In this document: positions 44,373 through 54,100 of the stretch, piece by piece
How the letters are laid out: every line of letters begins with the position of its first letter
Numbering within the stretch: position 1 is the stretch's first letter
Assembly (NCBI RefSeq): GCF_012641335.1
Contig: NZ_JABAID010000005.1
Coordinates: 1-64,000, forward strand
DNA from: Novosphingobium sp. ERN07
GTDB taxonomy: Bacteria; Pseudomonadota; Alphaproteobacteria; Sphingomonadales; Sphingomonadaceae
Length of the DNA stretch: 64,000 nucleotides
Reading direction: 5' to 3'
Made by a program: the position numbers and the translations under genes
Notes under the pieces: model-generated
The model's database searches: none
What the model was told of the DNA's origin: nothing
What the model saw: only the letters and a program-made list of their open reading frames with translations

Positions 44373-45404
44373 ATGCTCCGCAAGACGCTCGTTCTCGCCG
44401 CCGCTTTTGCGGCCTCTACCGCCGCGCACGCTCAGGTGGAGCAGGCGCAGACCGTGCCGGGCTTTGCCGATTTTCTCGCCGTGGATGGCGATGCGGTGTG
44501 GGCCACCAATCGCGGCAAGGTTGAGAAATGGTCGCGCACCGGCAAAGTGGCTGAAGTGCCGGTGGCGCGGCCTTGCGGGGCGATGGCCATCGAGTTCGGC
44601 TCGCTATGGGTGGCCGATTGTGCCGAACGCACGCTGGTGCGGATCGATCTGGAAAGCGCAAAGATCGTCGCCACTATCCCCACAGGCATCGCCAACCAGA
44701 AGCAAGGCGAACTGATCGTGGCCACCGGCGCAGGGTCAGTGTGGATTGCCAGCAAGCCCGAAGGCGCTGTGGCGCGCGTCGATCCTGCAACCAACACGAT
44801 CATAGCCAACATCCCGGTGGATGCAGACACATGGTACGTAACCTACGGCTATGACGCTGTGTGGGCGGTGAGCGCGACCAAGCAGACGTTGCAGAAGATC
44901 GACCCCAAGACCAACACGGTCATCGCGCGCGCGCCACTTGGCACCATGCCCGGCTTTCTGGCCGCAGGCGAAGGTGGCGTCTGGGTGCAGGAACAGGGCG
45001 ATGGCACACTGGTCCGCGCAGACCCTGCCACCGGACAGGTGGTGGGCCGAGTAAAGGTCGGCGCGAACCTGAAGTGGGGCGATATCGACACCGGCGGCGG
45101 CAAGGTGTGGCTACGCACAACCGACGATCAGGTCTTTGCGGTGATCGATCCCGCTTCGATGACAGTCACCGGCCGTCACGGCAAACCCGCAGGCAGCGGC
45201 GCAATCCGCTACACACCAAAAGGTGTCTGGACCAGCGCGCATGACGAACACACGCTGTCGTTCTGGCCTATGAAAAGCCTGCTGGCCGCGCCGCAGCCTT
45301 TAAACTCAGCGTGTGCCGGTTTGCGAAGCGTCGATGCAGGTGACAAATCCCGTCAGCATCTGTTCGACCGTCTGTACACCTGCGTCCGTCAGGCGGACCC
45401 ATGA
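44373..45404 (+). CDS. Exported beta-propeller (YVTN/Vgb-like) protein
   Basis: 343 residues. Signal peptide to about residue 20 (AAHA), then about six repeats with the patterns GSVWIASKPEGAVARVDPAT and IDPKTNTVIARAPLG, i.e. a YVTN/Vgb-like propeller. No catalytic motif is seen. It begins 24 bp after allophanate hydrolase and may be transcribed with it. The last about 33 codons run antisense into the MarR gene and look unlike propeller sequence, so the true stop may have been lost by a small mutation near 45300. Confidence 0.75.
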   Translation: MLRKTLVLAAAFAASTAAHAQVEQAQTVPGFADFLAVDGDAVWATNRGKVEKWSRTGKVAEVPVARPCGAMAIEFGSLWVADCAERTLVRIDLESAKIVATIPTGIANQKQGELIVATGAGSVWIASKPEGAVARVDPATNTIIANIPVDADTWYVTYGYDAVWAVSATKQTLQKIDPKTNTVIARAPLGTMPGFLAAGEGGVWVQEQGDGTLVRADPATGQVVGRVKVGANLKWGDIDTGGGKVWLRTTDDQVFAVIDPASMTVTGRHGKPAGSGAIRYTPKGVWTSAHDEHTLSFWPMKSLLAAPQPLNSACAGLRSVDAGDKSRQHLFDRLYTCVRQADP

Positions 45405-45716
45405 TCTGCGACGGTCATTCTCGTCAGGGATGCGCACTGCCATGCCGACGCCCATCAGCATGTCGAGATACCGCAGGCCTGTGGTCGACGGGACGCCTGC
45501 CGAAACGCACACGCCCGATACCGACATCTTCCGCTTCTCTATCTTGGCAAGGTAAAGTTCGGTCAGCATGAGCCAGCCCGATCCGGCGGGTTGCAGGCCG
45601 GGGAGCAGATCCTCGCACTCCTGCAGATGCCGACGATAGTTCTTGGCAACGCGGTAGAGGTTCATCGCGAGACCATGCTCCTCACGGGGCTTCTGGAGAA
45701 AGTGGACAGCCGACAT
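45306..45716 (-). CDS. MarR-family winged-helix regulator
   Basis: 136 residues from ATG 45716. A winged-helix domain: LMLTELYLAKIEKRKMSVSG, VPSTTGLRYLDMLMGVGMAV and the wing PDENDRRRSWVRLTDAG. Similar sphingomonad proteins are annotated as MarR. The in-frame ATG at 45764 lies inside a 13-bp hairpin and lacks a ribosome-binding site, so 45716 is preferred. Its 3' end overlaps the tail of the beta-propeller gene by 99 bp in convergent orientation. Target unknown. Confidence 0.75.
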   Translation of the reverse strand: MSAVHFLQKPREEHGLAMNLYRVAKNYRRHLQECEDLLPGLQPAGSGWLMLTELYLAKIEKRKMSVSGVCVSAGVPSTTGLRYLDMLMGVGMAVRIPDENDRRRSWVRLTDAGVQTVEQMLTGFVTCIDASQTGTR

Positions 45717-45754
45717 GTGATCTGACCCTGCATATTGTTGAAGCAGTTGAAGGC

Positions 45755-45785
45755 CGGACCGCATGTGCTGGGCACATGCGGTCCG
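45755..45785. repeat. Perfect 13-bp inverted repeat (hairpin or operator)
   Basis: CGGACCGCATGTG, loop CTGGG, CACATGCGGTCCG. It lies just upstream of the MarR start (39 bp from ATG 45716) in its leader. It could be an autoregulatory operator (MarR proteins bind palindromes of this size) or an RNA hairpin. There is no T run. Confidence 0.6.
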
Positions 45786-45911
45786 ATCAGAGTGCGACCC
45801 GAGGACTTTGAGATGCCCGCTGCCTACCCCGGATGGCAGCGGATTGCCGGATCTCTGGCGCGTGATCGGCAGGATGGATTGCCAAACGTTCCGCGATCCA
45901 GAACGGAACCT

Positions 45912-46061
45912 TCAGCCCAATGCCAGCATCGCAATGCCGATCAGCGCCCAAAGCGCCAGCGCAAGACCGGGGGCCGCCAAAAGTTTCGGCACGGCAAAAC
46001 GTTCTCGCCCATATTCCGAATCCGCCCCCCAGCCAGCTTGACTGCTTTCTGCCCGTTCCAA
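45912..46061 (-). CDS. Putative 49-residue membrane protein
   Basis: Small ORF from TTG 46061 with AAGGGAG (46070-46076) eight bases upstream. The N-terminal half is hydrophilic and the C-terminal half a single transmembrane helix (KLLAAPGLALALWALIGIAM) ending at the stop. No family recognised. It is the only candidate gene in the stretch 45717-46208, which otherwise holds the MarR leader, an inverted repeat and the promoter of the response regulator. Expression is unproven. Confidence 0.4.
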   Translation of the reverse strand: MERAESSQAGWGADSEYGRERFAVPKLLAAPGLALALWALIGIAMLALG

Positions 46062-46208
46062 TTGCGCCGCTCCCTTGACCCGACGCGGGACAAGTAACCG
46101 ACAATTCAGCAAGACGGTTGTAAAGAGATGTAAACTTGCAGACTTTGGCGTTACCAGCGCGCAACCGCACGGTATGGCGGCATTCTGAAAGGCTGGCCGG
46201 GGCAGATC

Positions 46209-46892
46209 ATGAAAATCGGAATCGTTGACGATGACGACACGATGCTACAATTCGTGTCGCGATTGTTCGACGCCGAAGGATTCCGCTGCGTATCGTTCCG
46301 GCGCGGTCGCGATCTTGTCAGTGCGCTGGCCCGCGAAACTTTCGATCTGCTGATCCTCGACTGGAACATGCCCGATATGTCGGGTATGGATATCCTTAAC
46401 TGGGTGCAGGCGCAGATCGCGCCCTGTCCGCAAGTGATCATGCTGACCAGCCGGTCAGACAAGGACGACGTGGCCGCCGCGCTTCACGCCGGGGCAGACG
46501 ATTATATCGTAAAGCCCGAATCCGCGATCGTAATCACCGCCCGCGTTCACGCCGTGCTGCGCCGCGTGCAGCCTAAAGCCACGACGGAACGGTTCGAACG
46601 GTTCGGTGCCTATGAGTTTGACCGGACAGCCGAGACCGTAACGCTGGGCGGCGACCCTATCGTTCTAACGGGCAAGGAATTTGCGCTGGCCTATCTGTTC
46701 TTCGCCAATCAGCATAAGCCGCTGTCGCGGGGATACCTGATGGAATCAGTGTGGAAATCGGTGGCCGATCTCACGACCCGCACACTTGACATGCACGTCT
46801 CGCGCATACGCGCCAAGCTTCGGCTCCGGTCAGAAAACGGATACAGGCTGCAGACAGTGTTCAACTATGGCTATCGTCTGGAGTCCTGCTGA
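46209..46892 (+). CDS. OmpR-family response regulator
   Basis: 227 residues. Receiver domain 1-115 with the acidic pocket IVDDDD, phosphoacceptor Asp51 (LILDWNMPDMSG), Thr in MLTSR and Lys in YIVKPE. C-terminal winged helix (about 130-225; VLTGKEFALAYLFFANQ, TLDMHVSRIRAKL, TVFNYGYRLE). First gene of an operon with a FecR/LysM protein and a CHASE2 kinase; its stop overlaps the next start (TGATG). Confidence 0.94.
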   Translation: MKIGIVDDDDTMLQFVSRLFDAEGFRCVSFRRGRDLVSALARETFDLLILDWNMPDMSGMDILNWVQAQIAPCPQVIMLTSRSDKDDVAAALHAGADDYIVKPESAIVITARVHAVLRRVQPKATTERFERFGAYEFDRTAETVTLGGDPIVLTGKEFALAYLFFANQHKPLSRGYLMESVWKSVADLTTRTLDMHVSRIRAKLRLRSENGYRLQTVFNYGYRLESC

Positions 46893-48280
46893 TGAAGCGT
46901 TCAACTCTCGCACGGATCGCAGGCTTGCGGATGCTGCCGCTGGGCGTGGCGGTTGCCCTGACCATCGGGGCTGCTGATCCTTCCGCCGCCAAGACGAGCC
47001 GTATCCCGATTGTCGATGCCACTGCGTTGCAGAACATCATCGAATATGGCGTGCGCAAGGGCGACAACCTCTTCACGCTCGCCCAGCAATCGCTGGTGCG
47101 ACCCGAAAGCTACCGCGCGGTGCAAAGGCTCAACCAGATTGTCGATCCGCATCGCATCCCGGTGGGCACGGTCCTGCGCATCCCCGTAAGCCTGCTGAAA
47201 GCCGAACCGCTTGTTGCCCGGATCATTGCGGTTCGCGGCAATGTGGTGATCAATCAGGCCGGACAGCAACTCGTACCAAGCGTAGGCAGCGAGATCGCAC
47301 CGGGAGCCGCGATTGAAACCGGCGCAGACGGTTTCGTTACGCTGCAACTGCCCAACGGATCGCGCACATCGATGCCCACCCGCACCCGGATGCGGATCAC
47401 CCGGCTTCATCGCATCACGCTGACGGGCAGCATCGACTACGATCTTGCAGTCGAAGACGGCAAGGTCGAAACCTCTGCCAGCCCGCTGGGCAAGGACCGC
47501 AACAACCGCTTCCGCATCCGTACTCCGCGTGCCATCGCGGCTGTGCGTGGCACCCGTTTTCGCGTGGGCTTTGCCGAGGATGCATCGTTGGCCGAGGTGC
47601 TGGAAGGGACCGTCTCGGCCAGCAGCGACGCAACGCGAAGTGAAGCGAGTCTGACCGAGGGGCTGGGCGCAGTGGTGTCGGCCAGTGGCGATCTTGCCAC
47701 CGAACGCCTGTTGACCGCGCCGGACCTGCTGCAACCGGGCCGGATCCAGACTGACCCGCTCGTCAAACTGGCGCTGGCATCCCTTCCCGGCGCGCGTGCC
47801 TATCACGTGCAGATATCCGAAGATGCAAGCTTTGCCAAAGTGCTGGCCGAACAGACAGGCACCGTGCAGGACTTTGCCTTTGCCGACATTCCCAACGGCA
47901 GCCTGTTCGTGCGGGTCAGTGGCATCGCCGCTTCGGGCCTTGAAGGCTTGCCTCAGACATTTGCAATGCGCCGTGTTCTTGCAGGCGTCACCGCTTCGGC
48001 ACAATCGGATGCCGATACGATGCGCTTCACGTGGGGTGGCGAAGGTGCTGGACAGCGCAGCTACAGCTTTCAGCTTGGCCCCAGGCCCAACCCCGGCCAG
48101 CCCGATGCCGAAACCACATGGTTGGTGAACGAGACAGGTTTGCAGACCGGCGGTGTCCGTCTGCGCAATCTTCCGCCCGGCATCTACCGCTGGCGCGTCG
48201 GGGTGCGGCAGGATGACGGCACCGATGTGATAGAGAACTGGCTTCCCTTCGAGCAGCTTACCGTGGCGGCACCGGAATAG
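46892..48280 (+). CDS. Exported LysM + FecR domain protein
   Basis: 462 residues. Signal peptide (to about residue 33). A LysM-like segment (about 48-105; YGVRKGDNLFTLAQQSLV, IPVGTVLRIP) that could hold peptidoglycan. A FecR domain (about 118-250; GNVVINQAGQQLVPSVGSEI, GADGFVTLQLPNGS, IRTPRAIAAVRGTRFRVG). Then about 200 residues of beta-rich repeats (YHVQISEDASFAKVLAEQTG, IPNGSLFVRVSGI). Lies between the response regulator and the CHASE2 kinase, with 3 bp to the latter. FecR/CHASE2 neighbours are a recurrent arrangement; it probably senses or relays an envelope signal. Confidence 0.85.
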   Translation: MKRSTLARIAGLRMLPLGVAVALTIGAADPSAAKTSRIPIVDATALQNIIEYGVRKGDNLFTLAQQSLVRPESYRAVQRLNQIVDPHRIPVGTVLRIPVSLLKAEPLVARIIAVRGNVVINQAGQQLVPSVGSEIAPGAAIETGADGFVTLQLPNGSRTSMPTRTRMRITRLHRITLTGSIDYDLAVEDGKVETSASPLGKDRNNRFRIRTPRAIAAVRGTRFRVGFAEDASLAEVLEGTVSASSDATRSEASLTEGLGAVVSASGDLATERLLTAPDLLQPGRIQTDPLVKLALASLPGARAYHVQISEDASFAKVLAEQTGTVQDFAFADIPNGSLFVRVSGIAASGLEGLPQTFAMRRVLAGVTASAQSDADTMRFTWGGEGAGQRSYSFQLGPRPNPGQPDAETTWLVNETGLQTGGVRLRNLPPGIYRWRVGVRQDDGTDVIENWLPFEQLTVAAPE

Positions 48281-48283
48281 CGC

Positions 48284-50458
48284 GTGCTTCACAGGCGGCT
48301 CTATGGCGAATGGTTTGTCGTCGCGCTGGTGACCGGCGCTCTCGCGTGGTTGGCGACTGCCAACCAGCGGCTTTCGATGGTGGACAACCGCATCTACGAT
48401 CTGGCTCTGCGTCTTGCGGCACCGCAGGTAGACGATCGCATACTGATCGTCGAGATTGATGAGCCGAGCCTGAAAGCGCTGGGCCGCTGGCCGTGGCCGC
48501 GCAGCGAACATGCGAAGCTGCTTGATACGGTGGCTCACTATCGCCCAAAGGCCATCGCATACAACGTCCTGTTTCTGGATGAAACGCCGCAGGACTCCGA
48601 ACTGGCAAGTGCACTGGCGCGCGCCGCGCCGGTCTATCTTCCCGCGCTGATCGAATCCGATGGCACGGGGCACGCGCTGGCCACGCAATTGCCGCCGCCC
48701 ATGCTGGAAGCTGCCGCCGCCGGGCTGGGCACTGTCGAGCTTCTGCCAGACGAGGATGGCGTTATCCGCGCTATGCCCGCAAAGGCGGCACCGGGCGGGA
48801 TAGCTCCGCTCTTTTCGCACCTTGCCCCCCCTGAAAAGAGTGATAGCAAAGATGAGGCCCTGATCGCTTATGCCCCGCGCGAAGGCTATCGCCGCATATC
48901 CTTTGCCAGCCTTGCCGCAGGCGAAGTGCCTCATGCCCTGATCCGCGACAAGTTGCTGCTCGTCGGCGCAACCGCGCCGGGCCTTGCCAACCAGCAGCCC
49001 GTGCCGCGCTTTGCCGGGGGGCTGCTTTCGGGCGTAGAGATCGAGGGCAATCTGCTCAACACCCAGCTACAGAATGCCGCAATCCACACGCTCGCCCCGG
49101 CCAAGCGCGCTTCACTGGCGCTGATCCCGCTGCTTGTGCTGATGATCGGCTTTCTCAGGCTCTCCCCATCCGGCAGTTTCTGGCTGGCGATCGCGCTGGC
49201 CGCAGGCGTGCTGGTCATCAGTCTTGGTGTGCTGGTGCTGGCGCACATCTGGCTACCCCCTGCAGGGGCTATAGCCGGCCTTCTGGCAGCGCATATCCTG
49301 TGGGGCTGGCGACGGTTGAACGTGATCGGACGGTTCGTCATCTCACGCATCGCCACCTTGGAAAAAGAGCCTGGACTGGTCCTTGCAACCCAGCCGACGC
49401 GGCGGGGCGCAGATATCGTATCGCGCGATGCCAACCGCCTTTCCGACCTGATCGAACAGCTTCGCCAATTGCGCAGCTTCGTGAGCGAGGCCGTGGAGTG
49501 GTTGCCCGCCGCGATCTGCGTGGTGGATGGCAACGGGCAGATCGTGCTGAGCAACCGCGCCGCCACAACCCTTTTCGGCGATGGGCTGGTGGGCAGGCCG
49601 ATCACGAGCGTCACTGCAGGCCTGTCGCTGGTGCCAGACAAGGATCACGGCCTGTTACGGGATGCGCAAGGGCGCTTCTTCCTGCCCGAAACCGCCGATT
49701 TTTCCGGCGACTACCGCATCTTCAGCTATGCCGACGTAACTGATCTGCAGCGTATTGCCGAAGAGCGCGACGATATTCTCCAGTTTCTTTCGCACGATAT
49801 CCGATCCCCAAACGCCGCCATCGTCACTCTGCTGGAGACGGAAAAGTTGGGCGGAAATTCCGGCTCTCCCAAGGCTGCTACCGAAACGCTCGGTGCCATT
49901 CGTCTCCATGCCCGCCACGCGCTGAAATTGGCCGACGATTTCGTGCAACTTGCCCGCGCGCGGCGCAGGCCGATGGAGCCAGAGCCGGTCGATCTGTGCG
50001 ACGTCGCCCGCGAAGCTGCCGACCTTGCATGGCCCCGCGCCCGGCAAAAGCAGGTCGTGGTGCAGGACGAATGCGTCGATGGCGAAATCTGGGTGTTGGG
50101 TGACCGCAGCCTGATCCTGCGCGCAGTGGTCAATCTGCTGGAAAACGCAGTGAAGTTTGCGCCGGACGCCACGACCGTCCGTTTCGGGGTGGAAGCCGTT
50201 GATGCCCGCGCGGTGCTCACCGTCACCGGGCCCGGCCCTGAAATGCCGCAGGGCCGCATGGCCAACCCCTTTGCGCTCTATGCAGAAGGCCGCGCTGCTG
50301 ATGAAACCGGCAGTCTGGGCCTTGGTCTGGCATTCGTGCAGACGATTGCCCAGCGCCACGATGGCAAAGTGACCTACCGCCACCACGCGGGCTATGGCGC
50401 GCAGTTCACGGTCGAACTGCCATTGGCACAGTTGGAAGATGAACTGGGCGAGGCCTGA
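48284..50458 (+). CDS. CHASE2-domain sensor histidine kinase
   Basis: 724 residues. An N-terminal helix, then a periplasmic CHASE2 sensor (about 35-275; VEIDEPSLKALGRWPWPR, YNVLFLDE, LVGATAPGL), three helices (about 280-350), a PAS-like segment (EWLPAAICVVDGNGQIVLS), HisKA with His504 in QFLSHDIRSPNAA, and HATPase with VNLLENAVKFAP and GSLGLGLAFVQ. GTG 48284 is the only in-frame start before the first helix. The expected partner is the response regulator two genes upstream. It ends 6 bp from a convergent lipoprotein gene. Confidence 0.92.
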   Translation: MLHRRLYGEWFVVALVTGALAWLATANQRLSMVDNRIYDLALRLAAPQVDDRILIVEIDEPSLKALGRWPWPRSEHAKLLDTVAHYRPKAIAYNVLFLDETPQDSELASALARAAPVYLPALIESDGTGHALATQLPPPMLEAAAAGLGTVELLPDEDGVIRAMPAKAAPGGIAPLFSHLAPPEKSDSKDEALIAYAPREGYRRISFASLAAGEVPHALIRDKLLLVGATAPGLANQQPVPRFAGGLLSGVEIEGNLLNTQLQNAAIHTLAPAKRASLALIPLLVLMIGFLRLSPSGSFWLAIALAAGVLVISLGVLVLAHIWLPPAGAIAGLLAAHILWGWRRLNVIGRFVISRIATLEKEPGLVLATQPTRRGADIVSRDANRLSDLIEQLRQLRSFVSEAVEWLPAAICVVDGNGQIVLSNRAATTLFGDGLVGRPITSVTAGLSLVPDKDHGLLRDAQGRFFLPETADFSGDYRIFSYADVTDLQRIAEERDDILQFLSHDIRSPNAAIVTLLETEKLGGNSGSPKAATETLGAIRLHARHALKLADDFVQLARARRRPMEPEPVDLCDVAREAADLAWPRARQKQVVVQDECVDGEIWVLGDRSLILRAVVNLLENAVKFAPDATTVRFGVEAVDARAVLTVTGPGPEMPQGRMANPFALYAEGRAADETGSLGLGLAFVQTIAQRHDGKVTYRHHAGYGAQFTVELPLAQLEDELGEA

Positions 50459-50464
50459 TGCGCC

Positions 50465-51010
50465 TCAATCCCGCCCTGAACGAAGGGTAACCCCAGTGCT
50501 ACGATCCGCAAGCGCCGCCACTGCGCGTTCGGCCAACGGCATCAGGCTGGTGCTGAAATCGCCCTTGCAATGATCCTCTTCCGCCCATGCCCGCACAGGT
50601 GGCGCTCCGGCGGTTTCGAACACAAGCAGCAGCCGCTGGGTGCGATCTTCGCAGTTCTGCAACAAGCGCCGGCGCTTCGCTCCGGACACGACCCGACCAT
50701 CATCAGTCAGCACGGCAAGAGACGATGGCCGTTCCGCGATTGAAACCGTAACTCTCGGTTCGCCAGACTGGGCAACCACCGACGCCACATTCCTACGGCC
50801 CAATGCCTCAGCCACGGCGGATCGCGCTGCATCCGAAACGCCGCCAGCCGCATCGGATGATACTACCGCAACTGCCGCCAACCCACCAATGCCCACGCCA
50901 CCAAGGCCCATCCCATCGTAACCGGCGCGGGTTTCAATAGGACCGGCGCAAGCGCCCAGCACGGCAAGAACGCCAGGCATAATCATAAATTGCTTTGCAC
51001 CGATCATCAC
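50465..51010 (-). CDS. Hypothetical lipoprotein
   Basis: 181 residues with a lipoprotein signal (lipobox LGAC, Cys21), a glycine-rich stretch (GMGLGGVGIGGLAAVAVV) and a mixed alpha/beta C-terminal part with two cysteines (QNCEDRTQRL, EDHCKGD) that could pair. No family recognised. It faces the CHASE2 kinase end and diverges from the CrbS-like gene; no functional link is visible. ATG 51010 or the next codon 51007 could be used. Confidence 0.65.
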   Translation of the reverse strand: MMIGAKQFMIMPGVLAVLGACAGPIETRAGYDGMGLGGVGIGGLAAVAVVSSDAAGGVSDAARSAVAEALGRRNVASVVAQSGEPRVTVSIAERPSSLAVLTDDGRVVSGAKRRRLLQNCEDRTQRLLLVFETAGAPPVRAWAEEDHCKGDFSTSLMPLAERAVAALADRSTGVTLRSGRD

Positions 51011-51138
51011 ACGCCGCCCTGCTGCGATGGAAGTTGCGCCGACCTAGCCGCTCCTGCGCGATCTGGCAAATGCAACGCCATCGGCACGAAGCGGTGATTG
51101 CACTTGCCGATGGCGATGGCACGCGCCACTCTCATGCA

Positions 51139-54100
51139 ATGAGTGCGAATATCGCGGCATTGATGGCGCTGGCGTTGTTCGCGCTGCTATTCGGCGTTGC
51201 CGCCACGATCGAACGTGGCGAGCTGAAATGGCGGGCGCAGCCGCGCTTCCGCCACGGAGCCTATACGCTGGCGCTGGGCGTCTATTGTTCAAGCTGGACC
51301 TTTTACGGCGCGGTCGGCACCGCAGTCAGCGAAGGCTGGAATTACCTGCCGATCTACCTTGCGCCCGCGCTGTTCCTGATCGCAGCGCCCGGCTTTCTGG
51401 GCCGATTGGCCGAAGAGGTTCACCGCGAACGCACCTCCACGATATCGGATTTCATTGCCGCGCGCTTTGGCCACGATCCGGGCGTGGCGCGGATTATCAC
51501 GGTCATCGCCCTGTGCGGGACGGTGCCCTATATCGCGCTGCAATTGCGTTCCATCGGCACGGTCATAGCGGCTTCATCGGGGCAGAACGTGGCAGTTCCG
51601 GCGATGATCACCGGCGCGGTGGTACTTGCTGTCTTCGCCATCTTATTCGGCGCACGTCGCTATGAAATTGCAGGCCGCAGCGAAGGACTGGTGTTTTCCA
51701 TTGCGCTGGAATCGCTGATTAAACTGATCGCGCTGGCGCTGGTCGGAATCGTCGCGATAGCGGTGCTGGTTGATGCCGATGCCGACCGCCTGACCGAGGC
51801 GACCAGCGCCATCGCGCGCCAGTTCGCGCCTGATCACATCACGCTGGAAACCGGGATCATCGCGCTGGTTTCAGCCTTTGCGATCATCGTGTTGCCCCGC
51901 CAGTTCTATATGGGCCTTGCCGAAGCGCATTCAGCGCGTGACCTGCCACGGGCGCGGCTGGGTTTGGCGGTCTATATTCTGGCAATGGCCGGACTGGTGG
52001 TGCCTATCGCCCTGGCGGGATTGCTGGCCCTGCCGCCCGGTGCCTCGCCAGATCGCTATGTTCTGCTGCTGCCATCAACCGCAGGATATGGGGCGGTTGG
52101 CGTGGCAGCGCTGCTCGGCGGCCTCAGCGCAGGCGCCGCAATGGTGATCGTTGATGCCACGGCGCTGGCCATCATGGTGTCCAACGACCTGATCTTCCCC
52201 GCCGTCCTACGCAGCGAAAGCGGTCCGCAGGATGCCGATCTGGGACGGCAGATGCTGATAGTGCGGCGCGGTGCGATTATCGGCATCGTCACGCTGGCGC
52301 TGCTCTGGGCATTGCTGGTCGATCCGGAACGTTCACTGGCATCCATCGGGCTGGTCGCCTTTGCCGCGATGGTCCAGTTCGTTCCGCATCTGCTGCTCGC
52401 GGTATCCTCGCCGGGACATGATCCGGTGGCCGCACGTGCCAGCCTGCTGACGGGCCTTGGCCTGTGGCTCTATACACTTGCCCTGCCGCCGATCCTGCCA
52501 CGCGATGTTCTGGCCGAGCTGGAAGGATCGCTACTCGATCCGGTTCGGCTGTTCGGAATCGGACGCGCCACCCCGCTGGTGCATGGCGTCGTGTGGAGCC
52601 TTGCTGCCAACCTTTCGGTTTTGGCATTCGTCCGCGCGGGCAAAAGGCAGGCTCCACGCTTGCCAAAATTGCTCTCAGGCGGCCGTAGCGCAGGCAACAT
52701 CGGTGATCTCACCGCCCTGACCGCGCGCTTTGTAGGCGAAGAACGTGCTTGCGCCGCATTCCCGCCGGCCCGCCATGCGCAACCTGTGGATCGTCAGGCA
52801 GCGCGGCTGGCACAAGATTTGATTTCCGGCGTGGTCGGCAATGCCTCGGCCCGCGCGCTTGTCGCTTCGGCGCTCGCGGGCGGGCGGATGAGCGTTGAAG
52901 ACGTTGCCCGTCTGCTCGACGAAGGCGGGCAATCGCTCAGCTTCTCGCGCCAGTTGCTCGCCGCCACATTTGAGAACCTGCAATCGGGCGTCAGCGTTAT
53001 CGATGCCGATCTCAATCTGGTGGCGTGGAACACCCGCTATGTCGATCTGTTCGGCTATCCGCCGGGACTGGTGCGCGTAGGCGTGCCGATTGCCGATCTG
53101 ATCCGCTACAACGTGATGCGCGGTGCCTTCGCCGGGCCTGCAGAGGTCGAAGTGGACAAGCGCCTTGCCCACCTGCGCGCACGGCGTGCCTATGCTTCCG
53201 AACGGGTGCGCACGGATGGACGGGTGATCAAGTCGGTCGGTGGACCGATGCCCGGCGGCGGTTATCTGACGTCGTTCACCGACATAACCGAAGAAGCGCA
53301 GGTCCGCGACGAGTTGACCCGCACGCTCGAACAATTGGAACAGCGCGTGGCCGACCGCACGCACGAACTGAGCGCGGTGAACCAGCGCCTTGCTGCGGCC
53401 ACGCGCGAAAAGACGCGCTTTCTGGCCGCAGCCAGTCACGATCTGCTGCAACCGCTGCACGCGGCGCGATTGTTCACATCGGCGCTCGATCGCAATCTCG
53501 AAGGATCGGCGCGAATGCTGGCGGGGCGGATCGACCGATCCATCGTGTCCGCCGAAACGCTGCTGCGCGCATTGCTCGATATCTCGAAGCTGGATGCAGG
53601 CGGCATACAGCCCAGCCCGGAGCCGGTCGCGCTCGCCCCATTGATCGGGGAAGTGGTGGAAACCCTGCGCCCGCTGGCCGAAGAAAAGGGGCTGGCCCTG
53701 CGCATCGGCCCATTGCCCGGTGCGGTGATGACAGACCCCGGCCTGCTGCGTTCGGTGCTGCAAAACCTTATCACCAACGCCGTTCGCTACACGCCAGAAG
53801 GCGGAGTCATTGTCGGCGTGCGACAGCGCGGAGACGATCTGCGGATCGACGTGATCGACAGTGGAGTCGGCATTCCCGAACATCGCCAGCACGAGATATT
53901 CGGTGAATTCACGCGGATCGGCGCGGTAGAGGCCGAAGGTCTTGGCCTTGGCCTTGCCATCGTGGATCGCATAACCCGCCTGCTGAATGCGCGGGTCGAA
54001 GTGGCATCGCGTGAAGGACGGGGTAGCCGGTTCAGCGTCACGCTCCCTGCCCTCGCCTTGCCCCAACCTTCGGCCGCAACGATGGCTCCCGCCATAACTG

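Noticed and set aside
46901..48934. Long open frame on the minus strand opposite the FecR/LysM and CHASE2 genes
   Set aside because: It is antisense to two genes with clear domains, has no recognisable motif and is explained by high GC and codon bias. The same holds for 52675-54465, 56857-58680 and 22392-24398 plus strand.
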